Shown here in pieces: positions 10,682 to 18,409 of a stretch of DNA of 64,000 nucleotides. The position numbers and the translations under genes were made by a program. Position 1 is the stretch's first letter. The number at the start of each line of letters is the position of its first letter. Source of the stretch: Euborellia annulipes (lineage: Eukaryota; Arthropoda; Insecta; Dermaptera; Anisolabididae); assembly GCA_023213315.1 (NCBI GenBank), contig JAKCPI010000825.1:124001-188000 (forward strand), written 5' to 3'. Under the pieces are notes generated by a model. It saw nothing but the letters and a program-made list of their open reading frames with translations. It had not been told where the DNA came from and did no database searches.

Positions 10682-11358
10682 AATCTGGTGTGACTGGCGC
10701 ACAGCACACAACTTTCTCTTACCTTCGGTAATCGAAAGTTGTTCTGTGCTTGTCACACCAGATTTTTTGTGTCGACATGTATTTAGTTCCCGACAGTATG
10801 GAACATGAATTCAGATGTAAAATTTATAAGTATGGGAAAATATTTATATTTTGTTACCATGGCAACCATTTCTCCTATCTTCCCTATGAAATACAAGAGT
10901 AAAGTGGTCTTCAGAAGATTTCAATCGCAAAATGAGAATATACATTTGAAAGAGCATCTAAAAAATAATTGTTTTTTGAATTTAAAAAAAAATCGTTGGA
11001 GCAAATTTTGAGAAAATCGAAAAAAACTGAAAAAGTACATCAGTAAAGTACTAGTACTCTTTGGCCGATTTCGATTAAAAGCTTATTTTTCCGGTCCCGG
11101 GGGGTGTTTAACTTAATTATAAAATTTCAACCTCCTAGCTCAATTCCTTCATGCTTAAAATTGAACACACACACACCCACCCACCCACACACACACACAC
11201 ACACAGACAGACCATGTCGCGAAAACCAGTTTTTTGGATTCAGGGGACCTCAAAACGTGAAGATCCATCAAAATCTCGACATCGAATTTTTGACATGAAT
11301 CCAATACTTTCTCTCTATATATATATTACATATATACATAGGTAAGAGAAAGTAAAAA
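10678..11358 (+). mobile_element. Family A element, full length
   Basis: A reference copy. Order: (1) 85-bp hairpin whose arms are AATCTGGTGTGAC and GTCACACCAGATT, enclosing ACTTTCTCTTACC and a TTCGG turn; (2) unique stretch with TACCATGGCAACC and AGTACTAGTACT; (3) CTCCTAGCTCAATTCCTTCA; (4) CA/CCCA microsatellite; (5) CAGACAGACCATGTCGCG; (6) CATCGAATTTTTGACATGAA; (7) A/T hairpin ending GGTAAGAGAAAGTAAAAA. ACTTTCTCTTACC near one end and GGTAAGAGAAAGT at the other are 13-bp subterminal inverted repeats. No ORF is kept. Such structure recalls HINE/DINE-type Helentron derivatives, but this is not established. Confidence 0.85.
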
Positions 11359-11381
11359 CAGGTATAGATGGAACCAGATGT

Positions 11382-12048
11382 TTTATTTTTAGTTTCTCTA
11401 ACCTCTATATATATGTTAATATATAGAGAAAGTATTGGTTTCATGTCAAAAATTTGATGTCGAGATTTTGATGGAAATACACGTTTTGAGGTCCCCTGAA
11501 TCCAAAAAAGTGGTTTTCGCGACATGGTCTGTCTGTCTGTGTGTCTGTCTGGGTTCAATTTAAAGTATGAAGGAATTGAGCTAGGAGGTTGAAATTTTAT
11601 ATTCAAGTTAGGCACCCACCTGAGGCGTGAAAATAAGCTTTTAATCAAAATCGGCCAAAGAGTACTAATACTTTACTGATGTACTTTTTCAGTTTTTTTT
11701 TCGATTTTCTCAAAATTGGCTCCAACAATTTTTTTTTTAATTCAAAAATCAATTATTTATTAGATACTCTTTTAAATGTATATTCTCGTTTTGCCCTCAA
11801 AATTGTTTGAAGCACACTTTACTCTAGTACTTCATAGAAAAGATAGAAGAAATGAGTGCCATGGTAACAAAATATAAATATTCCCCCATACTTATAAATT
11901 GTACATCTTAATTCAAATGTTACGTACTGTCGGGAACTAAATATATGTCGACACGAAAAATCTGGTGTGACAAGCACAGAACACAACTTTCGATTACCGA
12001 AGGTAAGAGAAAGTTGTGTGCTGTGCGCCAGTCACGCCAGATTTTTAT
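11382..12048 (-). mobile_element. Family A element, full length, minus strand
   Basis: Mirror image of the copy at 10678-11358, separated by about 23 bases, so the two form a tail-to-tail inverted repeat with arms of about 670 bp. The hairpin end lies at 11960-12045. The 126-codon minus-strand frame at 11268-11648 crosses both copies and is not a gene. Confidence 0.85.
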
Positions 12049-12049
12049 T

Positions 12050-12915
12050 CATACTATACTATCAAATTTCTATTTTGTTTGTATTACTTGTATTACTTGG
12101 TTGTTTTTTACTTTTTATTATTAGAATGTTGCAAACTTCCTTGTTTCATTCTTTTTCGAGTTCAGTGGTGGGAGTAGGCGCAAAAAATTGGCAAAAACAA
12201 GTTAAAACTGATTTGAATCAATGTAAAATTTGATTAAATTAACAGCTCTATTATAAGATAGTAATAATAATAAATAATAAAACTCTTTTCCCAATCTTTA
12301 ATTATTGTTATTAATATAATAACCTTGAGAGACTGGAAATTTGCTTAATAATTAAATATTTTAATCACATACCAAAATTGGTTCATTCCGAAAAAAAGTG
12401 ACTAAGAAATAAGCAAGTATTAATTAAATGAAATATAACTATATTTCTTTCAAATTTATTATCACCTTTATGTTGATGTTCAAATTATATCTCTCTTATA
12501 TAAATTTTATACCATACGGGTTATTAACGAGTTTTTTATTTAATTTCCAACCAATTAACTGTCATTATCCGGTAATTAATTATTATTATTTTTTTAAAAA
12601 CTTGTACTTGAATGAAGTCAAGTAAAATGAAGCATCCATCATCATCACGTCATATTCTAATTGCTGTGTTTCGCAATTCTAATCGAAACAAACAACAAAT
12701 GCTTCTGCTATTTATTAATACTTATCTGATACGAAAGACATAAACTCTCTTGGACTAGTTTTTTTTTTTTTTGTACAATAGTAAACAAGGTAATTTACAG
12801 GTTAAGAGCTTGACTTTTTTTTTCAACAAATATCGTGAAGGAATTACACACTCGAATTGCTTGCTTAAATAACAAATGAATAGTATTACCTACTAAATAT
12901 AGCAATATTGGTGTA
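12050..12915. other. AT-rich unique DNA, no gene seen
   Basis: Low-complexity AT-rich sequence with two short chance frames (12428-12625 and the end of 11967-12233). No splice-flanked open segment and no dispersed repeat were recognised. Confidence 0.4.
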
Positions 12916-13326
12916 GGGCCTACTGTCTCTTACCTTCCGTAATTGGAAGTTGTGTTCCGTGCTTTTCACACCAGATTTTTGTGTCTATATATATATTTAG
13001 TTAGAGACACAACGGTGTTTTAGAATTCAAGAAATAAAATTTATAAACATAGAAGAATATTAATATTTTTGGCATCCATATTTCCTATTCGTTACTATCA
13101 AATACAAGGGTAATAAAAAGTGTGCTTCAAACAATTTTGAGGGCAAAAAAATGAGAAAATAAATTTTAAAGAAGATCTAAAAAATAATTTATTTTTGCAT
13201 CGTTAAAACCAATTTTGAGAAAATCGTAAAAAAACTGAAAAAGTACATCAGTAAAGTGCTAGTACTCTGGCCGATTTTGTTCAAAAACTTCGTGTTAAAT
13301 CACAGGGGGATACCTAACTTAAATAT

Positions 13327-13442
13327 TGTTGATGTAGGTAGACTGTCGGGTGGCGGATAGCAGCACACCGATGCCCCTGAAAGGCTGGAGGTCCTGGGTT
13401 CGATTCCCGGGGTCAATGGGGCGCTTGGCCTCAACAACAAAA
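13327..13442 (+). mobile_element. tRNA-like SINE head, family D
   Basis: GGAGGTCCTGGGTTCGATTC followed by CCGGGGTCAATG contains a perfect B box (GGTTCGATTC). The region GTAGGTAGACTGTCGGGTGG upstream resembles an A box. It lacks clean acceptor pairing and lies inside a family A copy, so it is taken as a SINE head rather than a tRNA gene. A related minus-strand head is at 35608-35720. Confidence 0.6.
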
Positions 13443-13746
13443 AACATAGTCTTGTTAAATATATCTATTCTAGTAACGGAAGTATGAAAGCAGAGGCAGC
13501 CAAGAAAGAAAATGCTTTATCAAACAGCTGGAGACGTTTCAGATTTATTTATTATGAACCATCCTCAGTCCCTATATCTATGACTCATTTAAAGTCCGAA
13601 TTGAGGTATATTGAATACAAATATTTTATTCAAATATATAGACCTCGAAAATATATAATTAGGCTAAATATTAAATTTCAACCTCTTAAATCGTTTCGTA
13701 CTTGAGATATTTTGTAAACAGATACACGACAGACAATTTTTCGGGA

Positions 13747-14027
13747 CATGGGCGTACCCAGGATGAAAATTAGGGGGGCATGGTCAGATCATGGTCGTTC
13801 AGGGGGTCAGATCAAGGTCGTCCAGATTGTGACATAGCTATTTTTTATATAGAGGGGTAAAGCCTTCGAATTAAAGGCCTAAAAACCCTCGAGTCCTAAC
13901 AAAAAGAATCATTCCCCGTCGCCATCCACCAATTTTGTTTCGTTTGCATCACTTTATAAACATTTAATTTTTTTTTTGTTGCTTCTGGGGGGCAGCGCCT
14001 CTCTGCCCCTCGCTGGGTACGCCCATG
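13747..14027. mobile_element. hAT-type short element with perfect 8-bp duplication
   Basis: Terminal inverted repeats CATGGGCGTACCCAG and CTGGGTACGCCCATG are perfect over 15 bp. TTTCGGGA flanks both sides (13739-13746 and 14028-14035). When it is removed, the family A host sequence reads through. Inside are GGGGGTCAGATCA-type repeats and a T run. No transposase. Both minus-strand frames across it are read-through. Confidence 0.92.
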
Positions 14028-14339
14028 TTTCGGGACCCACTTTTTGAACTCTGGCGACCTCAAAAAGTGTATTTTCATCAAAATTTCGACATGAATGCAA
14101 TACTTTCTCACTATATATGGGAAGAGAAAGTAAAAAATTAAAACTCATTCCAAAAAAGGAAAAATTGTCAAAATATTCAAGTGCTGTCACAAAAATGAGA
14201 GAAAAGGAATTATCCAAACAGAATTAATTTTAAAAGTGATTTAGAGCTGAGATGATGACAATAAATTCTCTCTCCAATTAATAACAATAAAGGTAGTCAA
14301 GTATAAAACATTCCGTATGGATTGAGTGGTAGCTAAATA

Positions 14340-14700
14340 TAGCCAGAGCGTCCGATGCACGCGTTCGGCCAGTCGCCTCACGTCATGTCACGTCAGAAGA
14401 CGTGACATTCAGTTAGACGCGAGGAGGGGGGGGGGGGGGCAAACACCACCTACTAGTCTAACCAAGGGGGACGATTCAGATTCTGCAGCCTCGTGCATAT
14501 AAGATAGTAAATGGCTTTTTATTGCGCCGGGTTGTTAGCTTTGTGACCAGAATAAAGACAACGACGATCATCGAACAAGTAGCTACTAAGGGGTCAAAAC
14601 ACCAACAGACGTCGAACCCGGACACACAATTTTGGCAAACGATTCTTTCTACATTATGCATGGAATGTTTTAGACCAATCGACTAATTTGAATCAAATGT
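14340..14700. other. Unique GC-richer block with minus-strand 61-codon frame
   Basis: No repeat is recognised. The minus-strand frame 14476-14661 (ATG to TGA) has a Cys-rich start (CQNCVSGFDVCWCF), a hydrophobic stretch (LVATCSMIVVVFILV) and a basic flank (TTRRNKK), like a single membrane segment. It has no clear splice acceptor upstream and could be a chance frame. A poly-G run (14426-14439) and a CRE-like palindrome lie beside it. Confidence 0.25.
14385..14408. promoter_or_regulatory. CRE/ATF-like perfect palindrome
   Basis: ATGTCACGTC (14385-14394) and GACGTGACAT (14399-14408) are perfect inverted 10-mers around AGAA, and CACGTCATG precedes them. TGACGT/ACGTCA is the core of bZIP CREB/ATF sites, so this may be a double bZIP site or a short RNA hairpin. 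Functional use is inferred only. Confidence 0.35.
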
Positions 14701-14915
14701 AACAAATCAAACATTTATTTCCTCCAAGAAGTTCAAAAAAAAAAAAAAATTTTTTAAAAAATTAAACAAATTTTAATTCTGAGTTGTATAATAGGTTTGA
14801 TTTAAATTAATTGGTTGTAAATATGTAGCGCTTAAAACGGAAGAAACCTCATAGATGATGAAAAATATAAATAATTTGATAGAAATTGATGTTTTTTGGC
14901 TGTGGAGATTTACTC

Positions 14916-15130
14916 AGGATTCGAAGGGACTTTGAGCCAGGAGATTAAATAAAAAAATCTTTTATTTAATTTTTATTTGCCGACGTTTCGGTCACCAACC
15001 TTCATCAGGGCCTTCACCAACAATATTTGCCCTGATGAAGGTCGTGATTGGCGACCGAAACGTCGGCAAATAAAAATTAAATAAAAGATTTTTTATTTAA
15101 TCTCCTGGCTACAAAATCCCTGCGAATCCT
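14916..15130. mobile_element. Near-perfect foldback carrying hammerhead-like motifs
   Basis: Arms 14916-15010 and 15029-15130 match almost base for base, from AGGATTCG/CGAATCCT outside through AGCCAGGAGATTAAATAAA to GCCGACGTTTCGGT inside, with an 18-base loop. Each arm has a CTGATGAAGG...GAAACGTCGGC unit directed outwards. The plus-strand unit is described separately. The similarity of the arms suggests a young or gene-converting element. Confidence 0.85.
15024..15072 (+). ncRNA. Type I hammerhead-ribozyme-like motif with intact core
   Basis: Stem I TATTTGCC (15024-15031) pairs perfectly with GGCAAATA (15065-15072). Core CTGATGA is at 15032-15038. Stem II GGTCG/CGACC (15040-15044 with 15052-15056) is closed by a 7-base loop, with one unpaired A15039. 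GAAA is at 15057-15060 and the cleavage triplet GTC at 15062-15064. Stem III would be only ACGT (15060-15063), which is self-complementary. Minimal hammerheads of this kind are reported from Penelope-like elements and are thought to act as dimers. All core positions match; the extra A next to stem II is the main deviation. Confidence 0.65.
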
Positions 15131-15255
15131 GATTTGATAGAAATTTTTCTATGGTTAATTATTATAATGGAGGTTACAATAAATATTTATAGAAAACAAG
15201 AATAACAATTTTTCTCCCCACAGTGATAAATTGAATATATCAAAAATTTTAAATT

Positions 15256-15980
15256 TTAAAAATCTAGTGTGAATACCAACACAGCTCATAACTTGCTCTT
15301 ATCTAAGGTATTCTAAAGTTGTATGATCCAAGAATATTCTCCTATAAATTACAAGAGGCTGTTTCAAACAATTTTGGGGGTAAAATGAAAATATAAATTA
15401 AATAGTAATTACCTAAAAAATAATTTATTTATGGACTTTAATTAAAATCGTTAGAGCAAATTTTGAGTAAATCGAAGAAAAAGAGAAAAAGTTCGTCAGT
15501 AAAGTAATAAATATTCTTTGGTCAATTTTATTTAAAAGCTTAATTTCGAATTTCAGGGCGGTCCTAAATATCAAATTTCATTCTAATTTCGTTTTTGCAG
15601 GGAAGTATTTCGGAAGAGGCGGATTAGACGCGCGCCTGGGGCGGTAAATTTGTAAAAAAAAAAAAAACTGCTTATTTATATAAAAGATTTTTTTTTTTAA
15701 TAGAAAAGAAAAGGTGTAAGTAATCAGATGTCAACCGGCGTGTTAGGATGTCTATCAGTGTTGGGGTGGTTGAAAGGTGAAGAGGGGGGCGGCAAGAGTC
15801 CACTACCTAGAGGTGGCAAATGCCTAAATCCGCCCCTGCGTTTTTGAAATATTTTGTTCATAGTCATAAAAACAGACAATTTTTTTGAACTTAGAGATTT
15901 TCATCAAAATCCCGACGAACGCAATACTTTCTCTCCTTATATATTAACAAATAAAAGTTATAAGTAAGAGAAAGTAAAAA
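15256..15980 (+). mobile_element. Old family A element with nested hAT element
   Basis: The decayed hairpin (ATCTAGTGTGAATACC, TATCTAAGGTATTCTAAAGT), the body with AAATCGTTAGAGCAAATTTT, and the tail ending ATAAGTAAGAGAAAGTAAAA are all present. An hAT element occupies 15598-15838. It belongs to the same old subfamily as 12918-14136 (AAATATTTTGTTCATAG in place of the CA tract). Confidence 0.8.
15598..15838. mobile_element. hAT-type short element, 8-bp duplication CGTTTTTG
   Basis: It begins CAGGGAAGTATTTCGGAAGA and ends CTAAATCCGCCCCTG. CGTTTTTG occurs on both sides (15590-15597 and 15839-15846). The terminal repeats are short (CAGGG-type) with subterminal GGCGGATT. The interior has A/T runs and AGGTGGCAAATGCC. 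It is inserted in a family A copy and has no ORF. Confidence 0.88.
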
Positions 15981-15984
15981 TGAT

Positions 15985-17019
15985 GGAATTAATTTTTAAT
16001 ATGGGAGAATAAAAAATTCAATTTTTCAATTTTCAATAACGTCTTTTGTTATGGTATAGGCTCTATAGTTATTCACGAGAAACATTTAGGATGCCATTTC
16101 TGTCTATTTAAAAATTACAGATCAACTGCTTTAAAATATGACGTATGTTGGTATTTAACCAAAGGACGTTTTTTCAATAGTATGGTAAGACACATTTATC
16201 GTTAAATATTTTGTAATTATAACAAAAAATATTAAAAAGAAGAAAGATTTTTTAGATAGGGTGAGGAAGGCTAGTAATAGCAACCGAAACGTCGTTATTT
16301 GAGAATTGTAATAAATTACAACTGAAAATTTTGTATGTCTATTGTTAAAAATCTCTAGACTCCTCTAGCAATTAGGAAAGCAATAAAAATTTGATTGTCT
16401 CATTATTATTTATAATTATTATAATTCCGCTCAGCTTTATATTCTTATTGTTAATATTATTATAAGGTCTGCGAGTTGCTTATCTAATTTGTAAAATTTT
16501 TATATCAATATTCAGCTGTAGTATTTTTCCAAGTAACCAAAGGATGTAATTATTTATTAGATTTTTATAATAAATTTAGCTATCAGCTATCTTTTTACGT
16601 AGAATATGGCCAGTCAGACACTGAAATATTGTTTTTACTTGAACGCACCTTAAATAATGTTTGACGAATTACATGCAAAAATTTTTATTATTATTTTTTC
16701 AATATTCACCGGAAATTGATGTTTTATTCAAAGGTATAGTATAGAAACAATTTATGTATAAATTTAATTGTTAAAAGGTGATAGTAATCAAATATTATAA
16801 AAGGTCTTTTAAAAGATTACAGTCGCGTAAATATTTAGAATCGCGACTTCCGTTTGCTTCTAGTTTATTTCAAAAAATGTTTAATTAGGAAAAATATATT
16901 AATTTGAACTCGAAAACTTAAAAAGTCGGCCGAAATTTGGTGCCCCGATAAATTTAAGGATTAAGTGGTGTTTGTGAGAGATAGAATTTGCAGCAATTAA
17001 ATCGAGATAGGGATTGGTA
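15985..17019. other. AT-rich unique DNA with a degenerate GAAACGTCG motif
   Basis: No gene is seen. At 16268-16310, GTGAGGAAGGCTAGTAATAG followed by CAACCGAAACGTCGTTATT resembles the hammerhead-like motif but without stem I pairing. The rest is A/T-rich with no recognised repeat. Confidence 0.4.
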
Positions 17020-17125
17020 ACCGGAAGCAGTGCCGGATTAAAGAAGATGGAGGCTCCTCGAAATCTGGGGTCATTTAAAAATGAGTTCGGCCCCCCGCCC
17101 CCCGAAAAATAATTATATATACTCC

Positions 17126-17282
17126 CCTGCGATGCTTGTCCCTTTAACCAGTAGTTGCGGGTTCGCCTCCCGGACAAAAATTTATTTCAAATGAATTGGC
17201 TACCAATCAATTTAAATAAATAGGGAAGGGGTCTAAATGACCTCAGATGACGAAAAAGAATTTTTTAAGGGCCTCTAATAAG
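17126..17282 (+). mobile_element. SINE family C
   Basis: The remnant head carries the B box GCGGGTTCGCCTCCC, followed by AATTTATTTCAAATGAATTG, CTACCAATCAATTTAAATAA, AGGGAAGGGGTCTAAATGAC and TCAGATGACGAAAAAG. It sits inside the 17028-17573 element. Confidence 0.75.
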
Positions 17283-17294
17283 CTTGGGTCCAAT

Positions 17295-17532
17295 CAAGGG
17301 CGGATCCAGAGGTGTTTCTCGGGGGGATAATCTGGTGTGATTCGTCGCACAGCACACTATTTTTTTTAATTTCGGTAATTTAAAAGCCCATTCTATACTT
17401 GTTTGCCAGAATATAAATACACATCAAATTTTTAAGTATTAATTTTAAAAATTTTACATTAAAAAAGGTATTTTTTCGAATCTCGGGGGGGGGTAATTAC
17501 CCCTTTACCCCCCCCCCTTGTATCCGCCCTTG
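17295..17532 (+). mobile_element. hAT-type element that carries a family A hairpin
   Basis: Terminal repeats CAAGGGCGGATCCA and TATCCGCCCTTG are flanked by GGTCCAAT on both sides (17287-17294 and 17533-17540). Positions about 17328-17415 are a diverged version of the family A hairpin: AATCTGGTGTGATTCGTCGC, CAGCACAC, TTTCGGTAATTT, TTGTTTGCCAGAAT. Copies with the same junction occur at 53013-53090 and in part at 58086-58250, so the hairpin is part of this family and not a separate later insertion. Confidence 0.88.
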
Positions 17533-17573
17533 GGTCCAATTGCCTACCTCGCCTAATGGGTAATCCGACTCTG

Positions 17574-17681
17574 ACTGGAAGATAGGCAACCAAAATGCCC
17601 AATTGACTTTGAATGCATAGTTTTCTTCTCCCTAGAAATTGACTACATTTTGGTCAATTAAGTTATCTACTTCTAGCAAAC
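17574..17681. mobile_element. Small foldback with TGGAAGATAGGCAACC ends
   Basis: CTGGAAGATAGGCAACCAAA with CATTTTGGTCAATTAAGTTA then TCTACTTCTAGCA gives imperfect inverted ends. Related ends occur at 1386 and 1660, 41076-41246 and 51608, and looser matches at 24940 and 28448. A short non-autonomous TIR element family with no ORF. Confidence 0.5.
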
Positions 17682-18143
17682 AAGTACGAATAAATTTATG
17701 CACTCTAGTGAATTTTTTAGGTCAATAAAAAATATTTATCACATCAAATAAAATTCAAAGTCAGCAATCAAAATTTATACAAACAACTTATAAGAAATTG
17801 ATTGATTTAATAAAATTCCAAATCAAATATTTTTACATGCAACTTTATTAACTAGATATTAATTGATAGAAAAAATTCCTGATTTTGAACACAACGTGTT
17901 AATTTGTATATATAAAATACAACGTTTCGGTCACTCATTTGTTACATTCTTTAGGTATAGTGGCCTTTTTTGGCACACACAGTGTAGGCCTATCCGAAAT
18001 TAAGAATTTTTATTTAATGACAACAACTGTGAAAGCTTCAAATTCAATATTAAAAAAAAAAAATCTCTAATCTAAGTCTAATCGATTTTGTTATTTGAAG
18101 AAGAAAGTGTCAAAATATTTTTTTGTTTAACAAATCTTTTCTA

Positions 18144-18408
18144 GCCCTTGAACCGTGGCCCAGAGAGAAGACACTGGCTTTTCATGCCGGGGTCCCGGTT
18201 TCGGCGAGAAAAATGTATTTGATTTGATTACAAATCATTTGAAATAAATAGGGTGGGGCACTAAATGGCCTTAGATGCCGAAAATAACCTTTTCTAGTTG
18301 AGTTTAGAGTTTGTGTCCCGTCTTTTAATTAAATTAGCTACCAAACAAAAGAAATAAATGGGAGGCTAAATAATAATGGCATCCTATGCCGAAAAATACC
18401 TTAAATAA
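18144..18408 (+). mobile_element. SINE family C copy plus a second body fragment
   Basis: The tRNA-like head is GAACCGTGGCCCAGAGAGAA with GGGTCCCGGTTTCGGCG. The body runs TTGATTACAAATCATTTGAA, AAATAGGGTGGGGCACTAAA, TGGCCTTAGATGCCGAAAAT (to about 18295). A second partial body (AATTAGCTACCAAACAAAAG, then GGCATCCTATGCCGAAAAAT) follows at 18330-18408. Confidence 0.7.
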
Positions 18409-18409
18409 A

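Larger units (their letters stand above)
12918..14136 (+). mobile_element. Old family A element interrupted by a SINE and an hAT element
   Basis: The 5' hairpin is partial (CTTACCTTCCGTAATTGGAA, CTTTTCACACCAGATTTTTG). The body runs to CACAGGGGGATACCTAACTT near 13318, resumes at about 13660 (TTAAATTTCAACCTC) and runs to the tail ending GGGAAGAGAAAGTAAAAA. Inserted between are a tRNA-like SINE (13327-13442 plus about 200 bases of unassigned DNA) and an hAT element (13747-14027). This variant has GTACTTGAGATATTTTGTAA in place of the usual CA-tract region and is an older subfamily, as are 15256-15980 and the split copy near 29.5-30.7 kb. Confidence 0.8.
17028..17573. mobile_element. hAT-like element containing a SINE and another hAT element
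   Basis: Ends are CAGTGCCGGATTAA and TAATCCGACTCTG, an imperfect terminal inverted repeat. Flanks are ACCGGAAG (17020-17027) and ACTGGAAG (17574-17581), an 8-bp duplication with one change. Inside are a family C SINE (17126-17282) and the hAT element 17295-17532, so this is the oldest layer of a three-level nest. The 92-codon minus-strand frame here is not a gene. Confidence 0.7.

Noticed and set aside
11104..11648. Overlapping ORFs with SKSRHRIFDMNPILSLYI-type peptides, recurring at 27.2, 29.1 and 30.0 kb
   Set aside because: These are translations of the family A tail. The same peptide appears wherever a copy lies, in several frames and on both strands, with His-Thr-Pro runs from the microsatellite.
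13327..13442. Possible genuine tRNA gene
   Set aside because: A good B box is present but no complete acceptor and anticodon stems could be folded, and a sister copy with similar changes exists at 35608-35720.
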